Shown: positions 34,906-44,066, numbered from the stretch's first letter. The stretch is 64,000 nucleotides of DNA from Clostridiales bacterium (GCA_029265405.1 JAJUJI010000001.1:248001-312000), one strand, 5' to 3'. Made by a program: numbers and translations. The notes: a model not told the origin generated them from the sequence alone.

Positions 34906-35547
34906 TCAATATAGCGCGGCCGCTTCCCGCAGGGCCCGCAAGCAAACCTCGCCAATTACCGCCATATCCTCGGCGGAAAAAGCGGCCGGAAAATTGCCGC
35001 TGAAAAGGAATTGCGCGGAGGGAGGGAAGTCTTCGTCGCTTTCCCATACCGTGATGCGAACTGCAAGGTCGCCTATAAAGCGCAGCTCGCAAGAAGCTCC
35101 GCCGGAAATGCTGAGAGGCATGCCGCCCAACAGGCGGCATGCCCTAATAAAACCGCCAAGATCATGGCCGAAGGCTTCCGCCAGCTTATTGACGCAGCGG
35201 CTGTAAAAGTTTGGAGCATATGTTTCTCCCCAGGGAACCTCGCTGTAGGCAAGATAGCGCTCAGAAGCGGGCGCGCCTCCGGCGAAAAGCATATAGCGTA
35301 TTATCAATATCTGCGATACCTCATAAGCGGCCGCGTCGACAGGAGTGCGCCGGTTTTTCATGCGTATTTTAAATTCGGGGTGGGAAACGCCATAGGCATT
35401 TCCCAAATAATCAAGCTCGAATTCGGAGGCCTGGCTCGAGTAGGCGAGCAGGCAGCGGGCGGCCGCGCTTTCGGGGTCAAGCTTTTCATAAAGGCCGAGA
35501 TAATGCCGCATGGGCTTGCCTTCCTTGTTGTTTGGCACTTCTTTCAC
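34906..35547 (-). CDS. DUF3786-type protein at the end of the acs operon
   Basis: A 213-aa soluble protein resembling the DUF3786 family (tentative). Segments seen include VSQILIIRYMLFAGG, SEVPWGETYAPNFYSRC and WESDEDFPPSAQFLFSGN. Its biochemical role is unknown; members are often found beside corrinoid or CODH/ACS genes, which suits its place here. Its ATG overlaps the RACo stop by 4 nt (35544-35547), so it is translationally coupled. Last gene of the seven-gene operon. Confidence 0.75.
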   Translation of the reverse strand: MKEVPNNKEGKPMRHYLGLYEKLDPESAAARCLLAYSSQASEFELDYLGNAYGVSHPEFKIRMKNRRTPVDAAAYEVSQILIIRYMLFAGGAPASERYLAYSEVPWGETYAPNFYSRCVNKLAEAFGHDLGGFIRACRLLGGMPLSISGGASCELRFIGDLAVRITVWESDEDFPPSAQFLFSGNFPAAFSAEDMAVIGEVCLRALREAAALY

Positions 35548-37460
35548 GGCCTTGCGCTAGAGGGAAAGAGGCTTGAATCCGTATGCGGGATGAAGCAGGA
35601 GGCGACAAATTCTTCCATGTAGCTCGGCTCGCTGCTCAGCTCCAGATACGTCATTCCGGAGGCCAGCTCCTCCACCTTTTCGCGGGCCCGGTCCGAAAGC
35701 AGCATGCAGCAGGCGCCGGTCAGAGAGGAATTTCCTATATAACTGTAATGCTCCCTGGGTATATCGGGCAGCATGCCTATGCGCACGGCGTTTTCAATAT
35801 TAATGCCGCTGCCTATGCCACCGGCTATTATGACGCGGCTCAGCGCGTCTACCCCAAAGCCAAGCGAGGAAAGCATGAGCCTTACGGCTGAAAAAATGGC
35901 GCCCTTTGCCCTGATGAAGTTGTCTATATCCGCCTCGCTCAGCGCTATGTCCCTGCCGGTTCCTGAATCCTCCGCGCGTACGAGAACGTAGCTTTTCATG
36001 CCGTATCCGTCGACGAGGATCCTGCCGTCGTCCGCAATTATTTTACCGGAGGAGTCTATGATCCCGCACCTGAACATTTCCGCTATCGCGTCTATCAGGC
36101 CGGAGCCGCAGAGGCCTACCGGCCTGCCGCCTCCTATAACGCCGAGCCTCGGCTCGCGCGCGGCTTCGTCTATCTCGCAGGCCTCGATCGCTCCGTCGGT
36201 GGCCCTCATGCCGCAGCTTATGTCGCCGCCCTCAAAGGCCGGCCCGGCGGAGCAGGCGCAGCTCATCATAAACTCGCTGTTGCCCAGCACCAATTCGCCG
36301 TTGGTGCCCAGGTCTATAAAAAGGCTGTATTCCGTGCTGTTCCATATCATGGAGGACAGCGCCCCGGCGGTAATGTCGCCGCCGACGTAGCTTCCTATAT
36401 TCGGCGCGATTATCAGCTCAGCCTCAGGAAATACGCCAAGCCCCAAATCGCCGGCCCTTAGGCCTTTTACGGACATGAAGGCCGGCACGTAAGGCTCCAG
36501 CCTGATATAGTCGGGCGCGACGCCGAGGAAAAGGTGGTTCATTGTGGTGTTTGCTGCTACGGCGAGTCGGTATACCCTGCCCCCGGGTATGCCGGCCGAG
36601 CGGCACATGCCTTCTATTATAGGGGCTATGGTCTCGCCTATGACCGCGCTTTGAAGCTTTTTCAAGCCGCCGGGCCGTGAAGCCTCGATTATTCTGTTGA
36701 TGACGTCTGCCCCAAAGCGTATCTGGCCGTTGCCTGAGGAGGCCTTGGCAAGTATTTTCCCGCTTTCCAGGTCTATCAGCACGGCAGATACCGTAGTGGT
36801 GCCTATGTCTATGGCTATGCCGCATACGGGCAGAGCTTCGCTTCCGTTCCAAACGTCCAGGATGCGGGCAAGTCCGCCTCGGCAATCCACAAGGCAGCCG
36901 AGCTTGAAGCCGTTTTCTCTTGACACCGAGGGCAGCTTCCTGAGAGCCTCGCAAGCGATGACGGTTTTGCCGATGTCAAGGCCGGCGGCCGATATGAGCC
37001 TGTCCAGGTCGGAGGAGCCGGAAAAGGGCTTTCCCAGATCTAAAGCTAAAACCTTAAGGCTAGTTTCGAAAGCGATTCCGGCATCCCTGACGGAGGCCAT
37101 CGTTTTATGAAATATGGCGGTTTCCTTCTCGTCGCTTAGGTCGGCTATCTTCATCCTGCTCTTGTACGCCGAGGCGATGTCGGGAACCTGTATCACCGCC
37201 TCGCCGGAGGCGCCGCTCATGCAGGCCAGCCTCCAGCCTTCCGCGTATTCATCCTCGGTTAAATGAATGCTTTTTTTGCTATCCAGAGTTCCGGAAACCA
37301 GTCGCACCCGGCATTTACCGCAGGAGCCGTTCCCGGAGCAGGGCGCGTCTATGGCCACGTTGAATTTGCGTGCCACGTCCAGCAGGCTTTCGCCCGGCAA
37401 GGCCTCGGCCCTGACCTTTTTTTCCTTGTCGCCTTCAAAAATAAAAGTAATTTCTGGCAT
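35544..37460 (-). CDS. RACo-type corrinoid protein reductive activator
   Basis: A 638-aa ATP-dependent activator that would re-reduce the Co(II) form of the corrinoid iron-sulfur protein. The N-terminal [2Fe-2S] ferredoxin domain has CSGNGSCGKC at about residues 39-48 and a fourth Cys in RLACMSG. A linker and middle domain follow, and then a DUF4445-type ASKHA ATPase (IAIDIGTTTVSAVLIDLESG, SLFIDLGTNGELVLG, IIAGGIGSGINIENA). Length and order match RACo. The related RamA-type activators for methyltransferases are an alternative, but the acs context favours RACo. Confidence 0.88.
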   Translation of the reverse strand: MPEITFIFEGDKEKKVRAEALPGESLLDVARKFNVAIDAPCSGNGSCGKCRVRLVSGTLDSKKSIHLTEDEYAEGWRLACMSGASGEAVIQVPDIASAYKSRMKIADLSDEKETAIFHKTMASVRDAGIAFETSLKVLALDLGKPFSGSSDLDRLISAAGLDIGKTVIACEALRKLPSVSRENGFKLGCLVDCRGGLARILDVWNGSEALPVCGIAIDIGTTTVSAVLIDLESGKILAKASSGNGQIRFGADVINRIIEASRPGGLKKLQSAVIGETIAPIIEGMCRSAGIPGGRVYRLAVAANTTMNHLFLGVAPDYIRLEPYVPAFMSVKGLRAGDLGLGVFPEAELIIAPNIGSYVGGDITAGALSSMIWNSTEYSLFIDLGTNGELVLGNSEFMMSCACSAGPAFEGGDISCGMRATDGAIEACEIDEAAREPRLGVIGGGRPVGLCGSGLIDAIAEMFRCGIIDSSGKIIADDGRILVDGYGMKSYVLVRAEDSGTGRDIALSEADIDNFIRAKGAIFSAVRLMLSSLGFGVDALSRVIIAGGIGSGINIENAVRIGMLPDIPREHYSYIGNSSLTGACCMLLSDRAREKVEELASGMTYLELSSEPSYMEEFVASCFIPHTDSSLFPSSARP

Positions 37461-37584
37461 TTCAACCTCGCAAAAGGGCGGGGCCGCCGCCGGCAGATAC
37501 GCAAGCGCGCGCAGGGAAGACCCCCGTGCCGTCGGTACAGCCGACAGGCGGCTCCGCCAAGTCGGTATTATTAACGATTATGTT

Positions 37585-38370
37585 TTATATATCCAGATAC
37601 GAATCGGCGTATAAGGTTTCGTTCATGATTATGTCGCAGGATTTTATGGTTTCCATGAGCCGCCTGTCGCAGGGGTTGGCTATTGCCGAGGTCAGGCCGC
37701 ACTGTATGGCCATGGCCACCATCGCGCTGTCCATTATTGGGCGGATGTGCTTCGGCATACCGTTTGAAACGTTGCTCAGGCCGCCGGTCGTCTTAAGCCC
37801 CATATCCTTGCACATTTTCAAAAAGTCGAGAACGTCCGTCTGCTTGTCCTGCATGCCCTTTATGACAAGAAACAGCGGGTCGAACCACATGTCCTCGGCG
37901 TCGAGGCCGAGCGACATGCCGTGCTCCAAAAGCTCCTGCAGGTAGGCCATGCGCTCGTCGTTGTCGGCGGGCACGCCGGCTTTGGAGCAGAGGGTCAGGA
38001 CTATCGCGCCGCTTTCGGCGGCAAGGTCTATGTTTCCTATCCTGTCGCCGGCGTCGGCGGAGTTGATTATGGGCTTGCCCTTCGAGCGGTTGTAGACCGA
38101 CAGGCCGGCTTCTATGGCTGCGCGGTTGGCTGTGTCCAGAGCCAGCGGGAAATTGTCGAAAGCGCTCTGTATCGTGGTGACGGCCCACTTCATAAGCTGG
38201 GGCCCGTTGGATTCGGCGGGACCTATATTGACGTCCAGATACCCGGCGCCCGCGTCAATCTGCTCCTTGGCCCTTTTGAGTATAGGCTCGGGGTTCATGG
38301 AGTTCATAGCTTCCCTGATAACCGGCGATATGCAGTGTATGCGCTCGCCGATGACTACAAATTTGCCCAT
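37585..38370 (-). CDS. acsE: Methyltetrahydrofolate:corrinoid/iron-sulfur protein methyltransferase
   Basis: A 261-aa TIM-barrel enzyme that moves the methyl group from methyl-THF to the cobalt of the corrinoid iron-sulfur protein in the Wood-Ljungdahl pathway. It is a pterin-binding family member, shown by VIGERIHCISP, GAGYLDVNIGP, LALDTANRAAIEAGL, PIINSADAG and the AcsE-typical TTGGLSNVSNGMP. Length equals known AcsE. It lies between cooC and the RACo-type gene. The corrinoid protein subunits AcsC/AcsD are not in the window. Confidence 0.92.
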   Translation of the reverse strand: MGKFVVIGERIHCISPVIREAMNSMNPEPILKRAKEQIDAGAGYLDVNIGPAESNGPQLMKWAVTTIQSAFDNFPLALDTANRAAIEAGLSVYNRSKGKPIINSADAGDRIGNIDLAAESGAIVLTLCSKAGVPADNDERMAYLQELLEHGMSLGLDAEDMWFDPLFLVIKGMQDKQTDVLDFLKMCKDMGLKTTGGLSNVSNGMPKHIRPIMDSAMVAMAIQCGLTSAIANPCDRRLMETIKSCDIIMNETLYADSYLDI

Positions 38371-38389
38371 TTTGTTCCATCTCCTAAGT

Positions 38390-39148
38390 CTAGTCTAAGA
38401 TATATTTCATCAGCCCGGCTACGGCTTTTTTAACGGCCGAATCCTGGGGCAGCTGCACAAGGGGCCTTCCTGCCGAGTCGTAGCTGTAAACCGCCTCGTC
38501 GCGCGGTATCACAGCGATAAGCTCCAGTCCGTGCTTTTTTATTTCGGCCTTTATTCCTTCCGCCAGCTCGCCTGAAGGCGCAAGGTTGACCACAAGTCCC
38601 AGCTTTTTATATTTCAAGCCGAGGCTGCCTATCAGCTCCTTAATCCGCCCGACAGCCTGGATGCCCCTGGTGGAGCAATCCGAAACGAGAAGTATGACGT
38701 CAACCTGGGGCAGGATGCCGCGGCTGATATGCTCCATTCCGGCCTCGTTGTCGACAACCATGTAGGCGTATCTGCCGGCGTATTTCATAATCTGCGTTTG
38801 AAGCAGGCCGTTAACAAAGCAGTAGCAGCCCTGCCCCTGGTCGCGGCCCATGACCAAAAGGTCGTAGCCGTCCATTTCGGCAAGAGCCTCTGAAAACTTG
38901 AACTCGGCATACTCCTGCTTGGCCATGCCCGCCGGAATATCCTCCTGTCCCTTGGCTATCTCCTCCCGAAGCTCGCCCAAGGTCGCCTCGACTTCAACGC
39001 CCAGAACCTCGTTGAGATTTGAGTTGGCGTCCGCGTCCACGGCGAGGACGGGTCCCTTGCCCAGCTTGGATAAATAATCAACAATAAGGCCGCTTATAGT
39101 CGTTTTTCCGGTGCCGCCCTTTCCAGCGACGGCTATGGTGTATGCCAT
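38390..39148 (-). CDS. cooC: CooC/AcsF-type ATPase for CODH/ACS nickel maturation
   Basis: A 252-aa MinD-type ATPase that drives nickel insertion into carbon monoxide dehydrogenase or acetyl-CoA synthase. It has a deviant Walker A (GKGGTGKTT at about residue 9), LAVDADANSNLNEVLG, and the metal-binding CYC motif in GCYCFVNGLL. The YMVVDNEAGMEHISRG switch is typical. It starts 9 nt after the CooT-like stop. Whether it is CooC (CODH) or AcsF (ACS) cannot be settled from sequence alone, but the acsB-led operon favours the ACS role. Confidence 0.9.
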   Translation of the reverse strand: MAYTIAVAGKGGTGKTTISGLIVDYLSKLGKGPVLAVDADANSNLNEVLGVEVEATLGELREEIAKGQEDIPAGMAKQEYAEFKFSEALAEMDGYDLLVMGRDQGQGCYCFVNGLLQTQIMKYAGRYAYMVVDNEAGMEHISRGILPQVDVILLVSDCSTRGIQAVGRIKELIGSLGLKYKKLGLVVNLAPSGELAEGIKAEIKKHGLELIAVIPRDEAVYSYDSAGRPLVQLPQDSAVKKAVAGLMKYILD

Positions 39149-39157
39149 ACTGCCCCC

Positions 39158-39373
39158 TCAGCTGTCCACGCGCGCGTTTTCATAGACATCGGCGGAAATA
39201 TAAACCTCGCCGTTGACCAGGTCGGCCGACAGCAGCGTGCCCTCGACCTCGTAATCCGCGCCCAAAATGTCGGTCAGGACGATCGTGCCGTCCTCCATTC
39301 TTATATTGCTGATGTTCTTAGCGAAAACGGTTGCCTTTCCGTCCTTCGCCAGCATTACCTTTGCCAAACACAT
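39158..39373 (-). CDS. CooT-like nickel-binding protein
   Basis: A 71-aa protein of the CooT family, small SH3-like nickel-binding proteins whose N-terminal Cys2 binds metal. The sequence begins MCLAKVMLAKDGK with the conserved Cys at position 2 and continues with VLTDILGADYEVEGTL. In Rhodospirillum rubrum the homologue belongs to the coo nickel-insertion set. It lies 24 nt after the His-rich gene and 9 nt before cooC. Confidence 0.8.
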   Translation of the reverse strand: MCLAKVMLAKDGKATVFAKNISNIRMEDGTIVLTDILGADYEVEGTLLSADLVNGEVYISADVYENARVDS

Positions 39374-39397
39374 ATTCGATCTCCTCAGTTCATAAAA

Positions 39398-39835
39398 TTA
39401 CATCGCTTTTAAGGCTGCTTCAAGCTCGGCGCTGCCCTGCTCGAAAGCGGATACGGCCTTAGTCAGGAAGGCGGCCGCTTCGGCCTTGCCTGAAGCCGAA
39501 AGCTTTTCCGCCAGCTCCCTGAGCTCCTGCGCGTGATGGCGGTTGTGCTCGCACATGTACCGGAGCAGGGCGGCTTCCTCGTCCTTCGCGAAGGCCTGCT
39601 CGGGCAAGCGGTGCTCGTGGCTGTGCTCATGGTCATGCTCGTGCTGGTGGCTGTGGGTATGCGCATGGAGGTGGCTGTGGGTTTCGCCGCCCTCGTGGGT
39701 GTGCCGGTGCTCATGCTCGTGGCTGTGCTCGTGGGTGTGTCCGCCTGCATGCTCGCTCTCCGGCTTGTGCTCGTGGCTGTGTCCGTCGTCATGGGTATGG
39801 TGCTTTAGCTGCCTGTAGCGTATGTGAAATTCCAT
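39398..39835 (-). CDS. Histidine-rich putative nickel chaperone or store
   Basis: A 145-aa protein with about 28 histidines in its first 75 residues, mostly as (S/T/E)H and HxH pairs such as HTHEHSHEHEHRHTH. A helical domain of about 65 residues follows (AALLRYMCEHNRHHAQELRELAEKL). Such tracts bind nickel in proteins like CooJ and HypB. Its place between acsB and the cooT and cooC genes makes nickel delivery to acetyl-CoA synthase the most likely job; zinc buffering is the alternative. The start at 39835 follows GGGAG. Confidence 0.8.
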   Translation of the reverse strand: MEFHIRYRQLKHHTHDDGHSHEHKPESEHAGGHTHEHSHEHEHRHTHEGGETHSHLHAHTHSHQHEHDHEHSHEHRLPEQAFAKDEEAALLRYMCEHNRHHAQELRELAEKLSASGKAEAAAFLTKAVSAFEQGSAELEAALKAM

Positions 39836-39872
39836 CGGCGCTCCCGTACCTTTCTGTATTTTTCGGTTTGTA

Positions 39873-42017
39873 TTACATGATCGGCTCGAGCCCGAGGGCG
39901 GGATGTCCCTTCTCCGCAAGGAAGGCAAGCACGCCCTCGCTGTCTGTCGCGATGGTCTCGTCGCAGATCATTGAAGTAAAGTTTTCTATCCCGTAAAGCT
40001 CCAGGGCGGTTTTATTTACCCTTTCGGCCACGTCCTCCTTAAGCTCCTTGGGCATCCAGACCAGGCGTATAAGGCCGCCTTCGGCCGATATGAATTTTTT
40101 GCTGCCTATGAAGTGGCGGCCGTGGCCCATAAAGCCGGGCGTCTGAACGCCGCCGCCTGTCATGGAGGCAAGCTCCCCGAAGGTCATGCCGGTGGGAGTC
40201 ATCCCGGCGTATTCGCGGTTGACGACCACCACGCCGTTTGCCTCGGGCATAAGGCCGCAGATGCACTCAAAGCAGCCGCAGCTTGTCATGGGGTTTTCGA
40301 CAAGCGAATATAGAGTTACCTCCTCCAAGGCTCCGTGCGTAGCCTCCTTGACGATTTCATTGACCGCCTTGTATGCGCCCAGCCTGGAGTCTATCAGCCC
40401 TTCCTTCGGTATGGGCTGGCTGGGGCCGGCGGGATTGAGCTCGTAGGTAGCCTTGGCGTCGAGCCAGGAAACGGCGCCGCAGAGGCCCAGCCTTTCGGGG
40501 GTCACCACGCAGCAGTGGGAGGGCGCGAAGGACTGGCAGAGTATGCAGGTGTAGAATGTGTCCACGCTTTCGTCGGTCAGCGAAGCGAGCCTTTCGTCGC
40601 GGTATCTGTAGCGGGGCATAGCTTCCTCTTCGAGTATCTGTCTGACTCTGGCCCCGTCGGTTATCATTGTGACCTGGCACTTGTCCACAATGCTGCCGAA
40701 TTCGTCCGTTATCATGGCATACAAAACCTCGGCCAAATGCCTGAGCCTCAAGCCCTTTTCAAAGGAATCCCTGCTGAAGCGTATGCGGAATTGATTGCGC
40801 TGGCCCGTATGCATGACGCCCTCGATATAGTTGAACCAGGAATGTATCCTTCGCTCTATGACCGGCTCGAAATCGGCGCTCATTTTGGCTCCGTAAACGT
40901 CCACAATAGTTGCCAGCGGAAGCTCAATTATTTCCGACGGGCCTGCGTTTTCGGGTATGTCGCCTCCGATTACCTCGATCTTGTGGTCGGTTACCTCCTC
41001 GGATTTACGGAAGCTGACCAGCTCGCAGGTGGGGTTTTTATTGGAGTAGAATTCGGCGTAGCAGTCGGCCTTCCTTATTATTTCGCCCTCAAAGGCGGAG
41101 GCGAAGGAAACGGGCAGCTCCACCTTTTTGGCCTTGATTTTTATCCCGCGCAGCTCAAGAGAGGTCTTGACGGTTTCGGAGTGGTCGCAGACGCTGACAA
41201 GGGCGCCGGGAACCTGGTTTTCACCCAGGTCTATATCCGTTATGACCGGAAAGCCCAGGGCTATGGCGCCGGCTCCTGCGGAAACCGTCACGGCGTCGAG
41301 CTCGCCGAAGGTGTTGACGAAGGCCGGAACCCTCTGCTTGGTATAGGCAAGCAGGCCGGCAAGATCGCCGGGCTGGACGTTTCCAAAAATCAAAGCCGCG
41401 CGAATGGCCACCGTAACTACATGTATTACGCTGGTTACGTCATGCCCCAGAGGCACCACCCTGTAATCCAGGCCTACCCTGACTCCGCCGCTGCTGATCT
41501 GGTCTATTACCGGGCCTACAAGAAAGGTCAGTATGCCCTTGTTCTGATAGTCCCTCACTACCCGCACCGCGTCCGCCGGGTCCGAGGCGCGTCCCAGCAC
41601 GACCGCGACTCCGGGGATGTCTCCGGTTACAAGCGGAACGCCGAGAGAGCGTATTATCGGGTCCGGCACAAAGCCGATGCCTCCCTCGCCTTCGTAAGGG
41701 GCCGGACTGCGCGCGTATTTAAGAGCCTCTATTATCTCGGCGCCAACGGCGGTGGCAAGGCCGGCGTTCAGCGCGGCGCCAAGGTCGTCGGCGTTTGTAA
41801 TAAGGCTTTTCAACACATCCACGCAGGCGGGCAGATCGCCCAGCTTCTGGACCTTTGCTCCGGTGGCGGCGTAGATCGTTGGGAGAAAATAGGCCGTGTC
41901 GGGAAAAGCCGCCTTTTTATCGGCGCCGAGCTCCCTTATCGCCTCGGCGACGGCCGCCTCGGTCAGACCGGCGACGGCGTTTGCTCCGCCGTAAATCAGA
42001 TCGGTTAACGCGCTCAT
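39873..42017 (-). CDS. acsB: Acetyl-CoA synthase (CODH/ACS complex ACS subunit)
   Basis: A 714-aa enzyme that condenses a methyl group, CO and CoA into acetyl-CoA at the Ni-Ni-[4Fe-4S] A-cluster. Cluster ligands are visible as CILCQSFAPSHC and LGLCGAVS (about residues 490-515) and the Cys-Gly-Cys of MTSCGCFECI (about 576-582), which binds the distal nickel. Length is close to that of Moorella AcsB. First gene of the acs operon; start at 42017 has AAGGCGG 9 nt upstream. The CODH subunit gene acsA is not adjacent, as would be usual. Confidence 0.95.
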   Translation of the reverse strand: MSALTDLIYGGANAVAGLTEAAVAEAIRELGADKKAAFPDTAYFLPTIYAATGAKVQKLGDLPACVDVLKSLITNADDLGAALNAGLATAVGAEIIEALKYARSPAPYEGEGGIGFVPDPIIRSLGVPLVTGDIPGVAVVLGRASDPADAVRVVRDYQNKGILTFLVGPVIDQISSGGVRVGLDYRVVPLGHDVTSVIHVVTVAIRAALIFGNVQPGDLAGLLAYTKQRVPAFVNTFGELDAVTVSAGAGAIALGFPVITDIDLGENQVPGALVSVCDHSETVKTSLELRGIKIKAKKVELPVSFASAFEGEIIRKADCYAEFYSNKNPTCELVSFRKSEEVTDHKIEVIGGDIPENAGPSEIIELPLATIVDVYGAKMSADFEPVIERRIHSWFNYIEGVMHTGQRNQFRIRFSRDSFEKGLRLRHLAEVLYAMITDEFGSIVDKCQVTMITDGARVRQILEEEAMPRYRYRDERLASLTDESVDTFYTCILCQSFAPSHCCVVTPERLGLCGAVSWLDAKATYELNPAGPSQPIPKEGLIDSRLGAYKAVNEIVKEATHGALEEVTLYSLVENPMTSCGCFECICGLMPEANGVVVVNREYAGMTPTGMTFGELASMTGGGVQTPGFMGHGRHFIGSKKFISAEGGLIRLVWMPKELKEDVAERVNKTALELYGIENFTSMICDETIATDSEGVLAFLAEKGHPALGLEPIM

Positions 42018-42360
42018 TGACAAACCGCCTTTCTTTATTGTTTTTATAGAACGAAACAGCAAATTGCTTTTTTATCAAGCCGGACGCTGCGGGACCAAAA
42101 AATAAAAACATAACAAGCTATATTTTAAACGCCCGGCAACCGATTCGACTGGCTAAAAAAATCAGCCGCCACACATCATGAAAATAAATCATGATATGGG
42201 GTGGCTGATGATATTAGTATGCCTTAAAAATATTTTTATTTTTTTCATATACATCACGGCTGTAGTATAACACGAAAAAGCGCAAAATATCAAGGAACAA
42301 ATCTAATAAATAGTAATAGGCGGCTTTCGGCGCAATTGTCTAAATATCCCTACCGGAGGG
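42018..42360. other. Intergenic region between the MATE gene and acsB
   Basis: About 340 bases with no gene. It holds a foldback terminator for the MATE gene (42154-42209) and, on the minus strand, the AT-rich leader of acsB. No clear -35/-10 pair for acsB and no cobalamin riboswitch motif could be picked out. Confidence 0.55.
42154..42209 (-). terminator. Terminator of the MATE gene
   Basis: Arms at 42161-42181 and 42189-42209 pair over 21 nt with a few mismatches (ATCAGCC and GGCTGAT ends, TCATGA apex). On the minus strand the stem is followed by seven T. Confidence 0.75.
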
Positions 42361-43737
42361 TTATTTAACAAGGAGCCCTCGCTTTTTCCAGGTTCCCGCG
42401 TAAAAATAAGCCGCAGCCATAAAGGCGGTGGTAAAGGCCGCAAGGGCGCTCCCCAGCCAAAAGCCGGTGATCCCCATGCCCAGAACCTTGCCGAAAAGCA
42501 GCGCCATTCCGATACGGGACACGACCCCGTCGAAGATTGCGACTATGAAGCAGAAGGCCGCAAAGCCTATGCCGTTTATCATGGAAATGTAGGGCGACAT
42601 AAGGGCAAAGGATAGAAAGCCTACGGACATGATTTTTATATACACGGGCGCCAGAGAAAGAACCTCCGGGTCCTCGCTGAACAGGCCGAAAAGCTGCTTA
42701 GGGAAGAGGTTGTATACGGTCACCAGCACAGCGCAGGCGCACAGGCAGATAGCCAGAGTATAGTGGACTATCTTTTTGCAGCGCTCGAACTTGCCGGCGC
42801 CGAAATTTTGGCCTATCATGGTGGAGCTTGCCATGCCGACGGCCATGGCCACTATGCTCATGACGTTGCTGAGCTTGTTGCCGACGCCCGTTACTGCCGA
42901 AGCTATTACGCCGTAGCTGTTGATGTAGGAGTTGACGAAGAGGAAGGACAGGCTTATAGCGGCGTTTTGCAGGGCCATGGGCAGGCCCAGGCTGATCATC
43001 GGCAAAAGCTGCCGCTTTCCGATTTTGAAGCTCCTGGGCTTGAAATCAAAGCCGAAGGCTTCGCGGTGCCTGTATAGATATATGATGGCCAGAATAAAGG
43101 ACAGCGCCTGGCTCATAACGGTAGCGAGCGCCGCTCCGAAGGTATCCCAACCCAGCAAGCCTACAAAGACCAGGTCCAGCGCGATGTTGGTTAAGGTGGC
43201 TACGGCTATGAAGGCAAAGGGCCGCTTGGAATCGCCCATGCCCCTGAGTATGGAGCTGACGATGTTGTAGCCGTAGATGAAAAACAAGCCGCCGAAGCAG
43301 GTCGACGCATAGCTGTAGCCCTGCCCGAAGGCCTCCGCGGGAGTCTTAAGAAGGGTCAAAAAGCTGCCGGTAAAGCAAAGGGCTATCGCGGAAAGCGCCA
43401 GAGAAGAGCCCAGTATGAAGCTGAACATGGTGCCGATTACGGAGTTGATGCCCTTCCTGTCGCCCCGGCCGGCGTATTGGGATATCATGACCTGGCCGGA
43501 GGTTGAAAACCCCGCGCCAAGCATGGTAAAAAAATTGAGCAGTTCTCCGCCTATGGAGGCGCCTGAAAGGCCCGTGCTGCCCACGAAATGGCCTATCACA
43601 ACCATATCCACTATTCCGTACACAACCTGAAGAAGATTGGAGAGGGCAAAGGGGTAGGCAAAGATCAGCAGCCTTTTCAACACGCTGCCCTGAGTAAGAT
43701 CGTTTATCATCGTTGTTTTAGATTCAGAAGTGTCCAA
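42361..43737 (-). CDS. MATE-family efflux transporter
   Basis: A 458-aa multidrug and toxin extrusion antiporter with twelve predicted transmembrane helices in two similar halves (YGIVDMVVIGHFVGSTGLSG in the first half; ALQNAAISLSFLFVNSYI in the second). It would export cationic compounds using Na+ or H+. Translation starts at a TTG (43737) with GGAGG about 8 nt upstream, and a strong promoter lies 52-80 nt upstream. It is monocistronic with its own terminator. Substrate unknown. Confidence 0.9.
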   Translation of the reverse strand: MDTSESKTTMINDLTQGSVLKRLLIFAYPFALSNLLQVVYGIVDMVVIGHFVGSTGLSGASIGGELLNFFTMLGAGFSTSGQVMISQYAGRGDRKGINSVIGTMFSFILGSSLALSAIALCFTGSFLTLLKTPAEAFGQGYSYASTCFGGLFFIYGYNIVSSILRGMGDSKRPFAFIAVATLTNIALDLVFVGLLGWDTFGAALATVMSQALSFILAIIYLYRHREAFGFDFKPRSFKIGKRQLLPMISLGLPMALQNAAISLSFLFVNSYINSYGVIASAVTGVGNKLSNVMSIVAMAVGMASSTMIGQNFGAGKFERCKKIVHYTLAICLCACAVLVTVYNLFPKQLFGLFSEDPEVLSLAPVYIKIMSVGFLSFALMSPYISMINGIGFAAFCFIVAIFDGVVSRIGMALLFGKVLGMGITGFWLGSALAAFTTAFMAAAYFYAGTWKKRGLLVK

Positions 43738-43788
43738 TATTTAAGCCTCCGGTGAGTTTGGATAACAATTTGTATAGCAAGTTATATG

Positions 43789-43817
43789 ATGATATAGATT
43801 AACCGCGGGTTTGTCAA
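43789..43817 (-). promoter_or_regulatory. Strong promoter of the MATE gene
   Basis: On the minus strand, TTGACA at 43817-43812, a 17-bp spacer, and TATCAT at 43794-43789. Confidence 0.7.
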
Positions 43818-44031
43818 CGTATAAAAGCCTAAATTTTAAGCTTGTTCGCGGAGCGGCAATTGTATAATTAGCTGCGCAGCCCTTGCGGCCGCCGAGCGCT
43901 GCGGGCAAAAGCCGCGGCCTTGCGGCGCGCATAGCCGTCAACGGCGCCCGCTTTATAGAGCCGGGCAGGGATCTCCAAAACGACTTGATAAGCAGGACGG
44001 AAAACTGCATATAGCGGGATCGATCGTTTGA

Positions 44032-44066
44032 GCAAGGGGAGCTAAAAGCCGGAAAGCTCCCCTTGC
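44032..44066 (-). terminator. Hairpin after sigK
   Basis: GCAAGGGGAGCT and AGCTCCCCTTGC form a perfect 12-bp stem five bases past the sigK stop. The T-run is poor. Confidence 0.55.

Noticed and set aside
39533-39808. Valine/leucine-rich plus-strand frames over the His-rich gene
   Set aside because: Reverse-strand reading of His codons gives Val/Met/Cys runs; the minus-strand gene fits the operon and has an SD.
40335-42008. A 557-codon plus-strand frame opposite acsB
   Set aside because: It is a composition shadow of acsB with no recognisable domain.
42018-42360. Cobalamin riboswitch before the acs operon
   Set aside because: I could not find the conserved B12-box pattern; the only clear fold is the MATE terminator.
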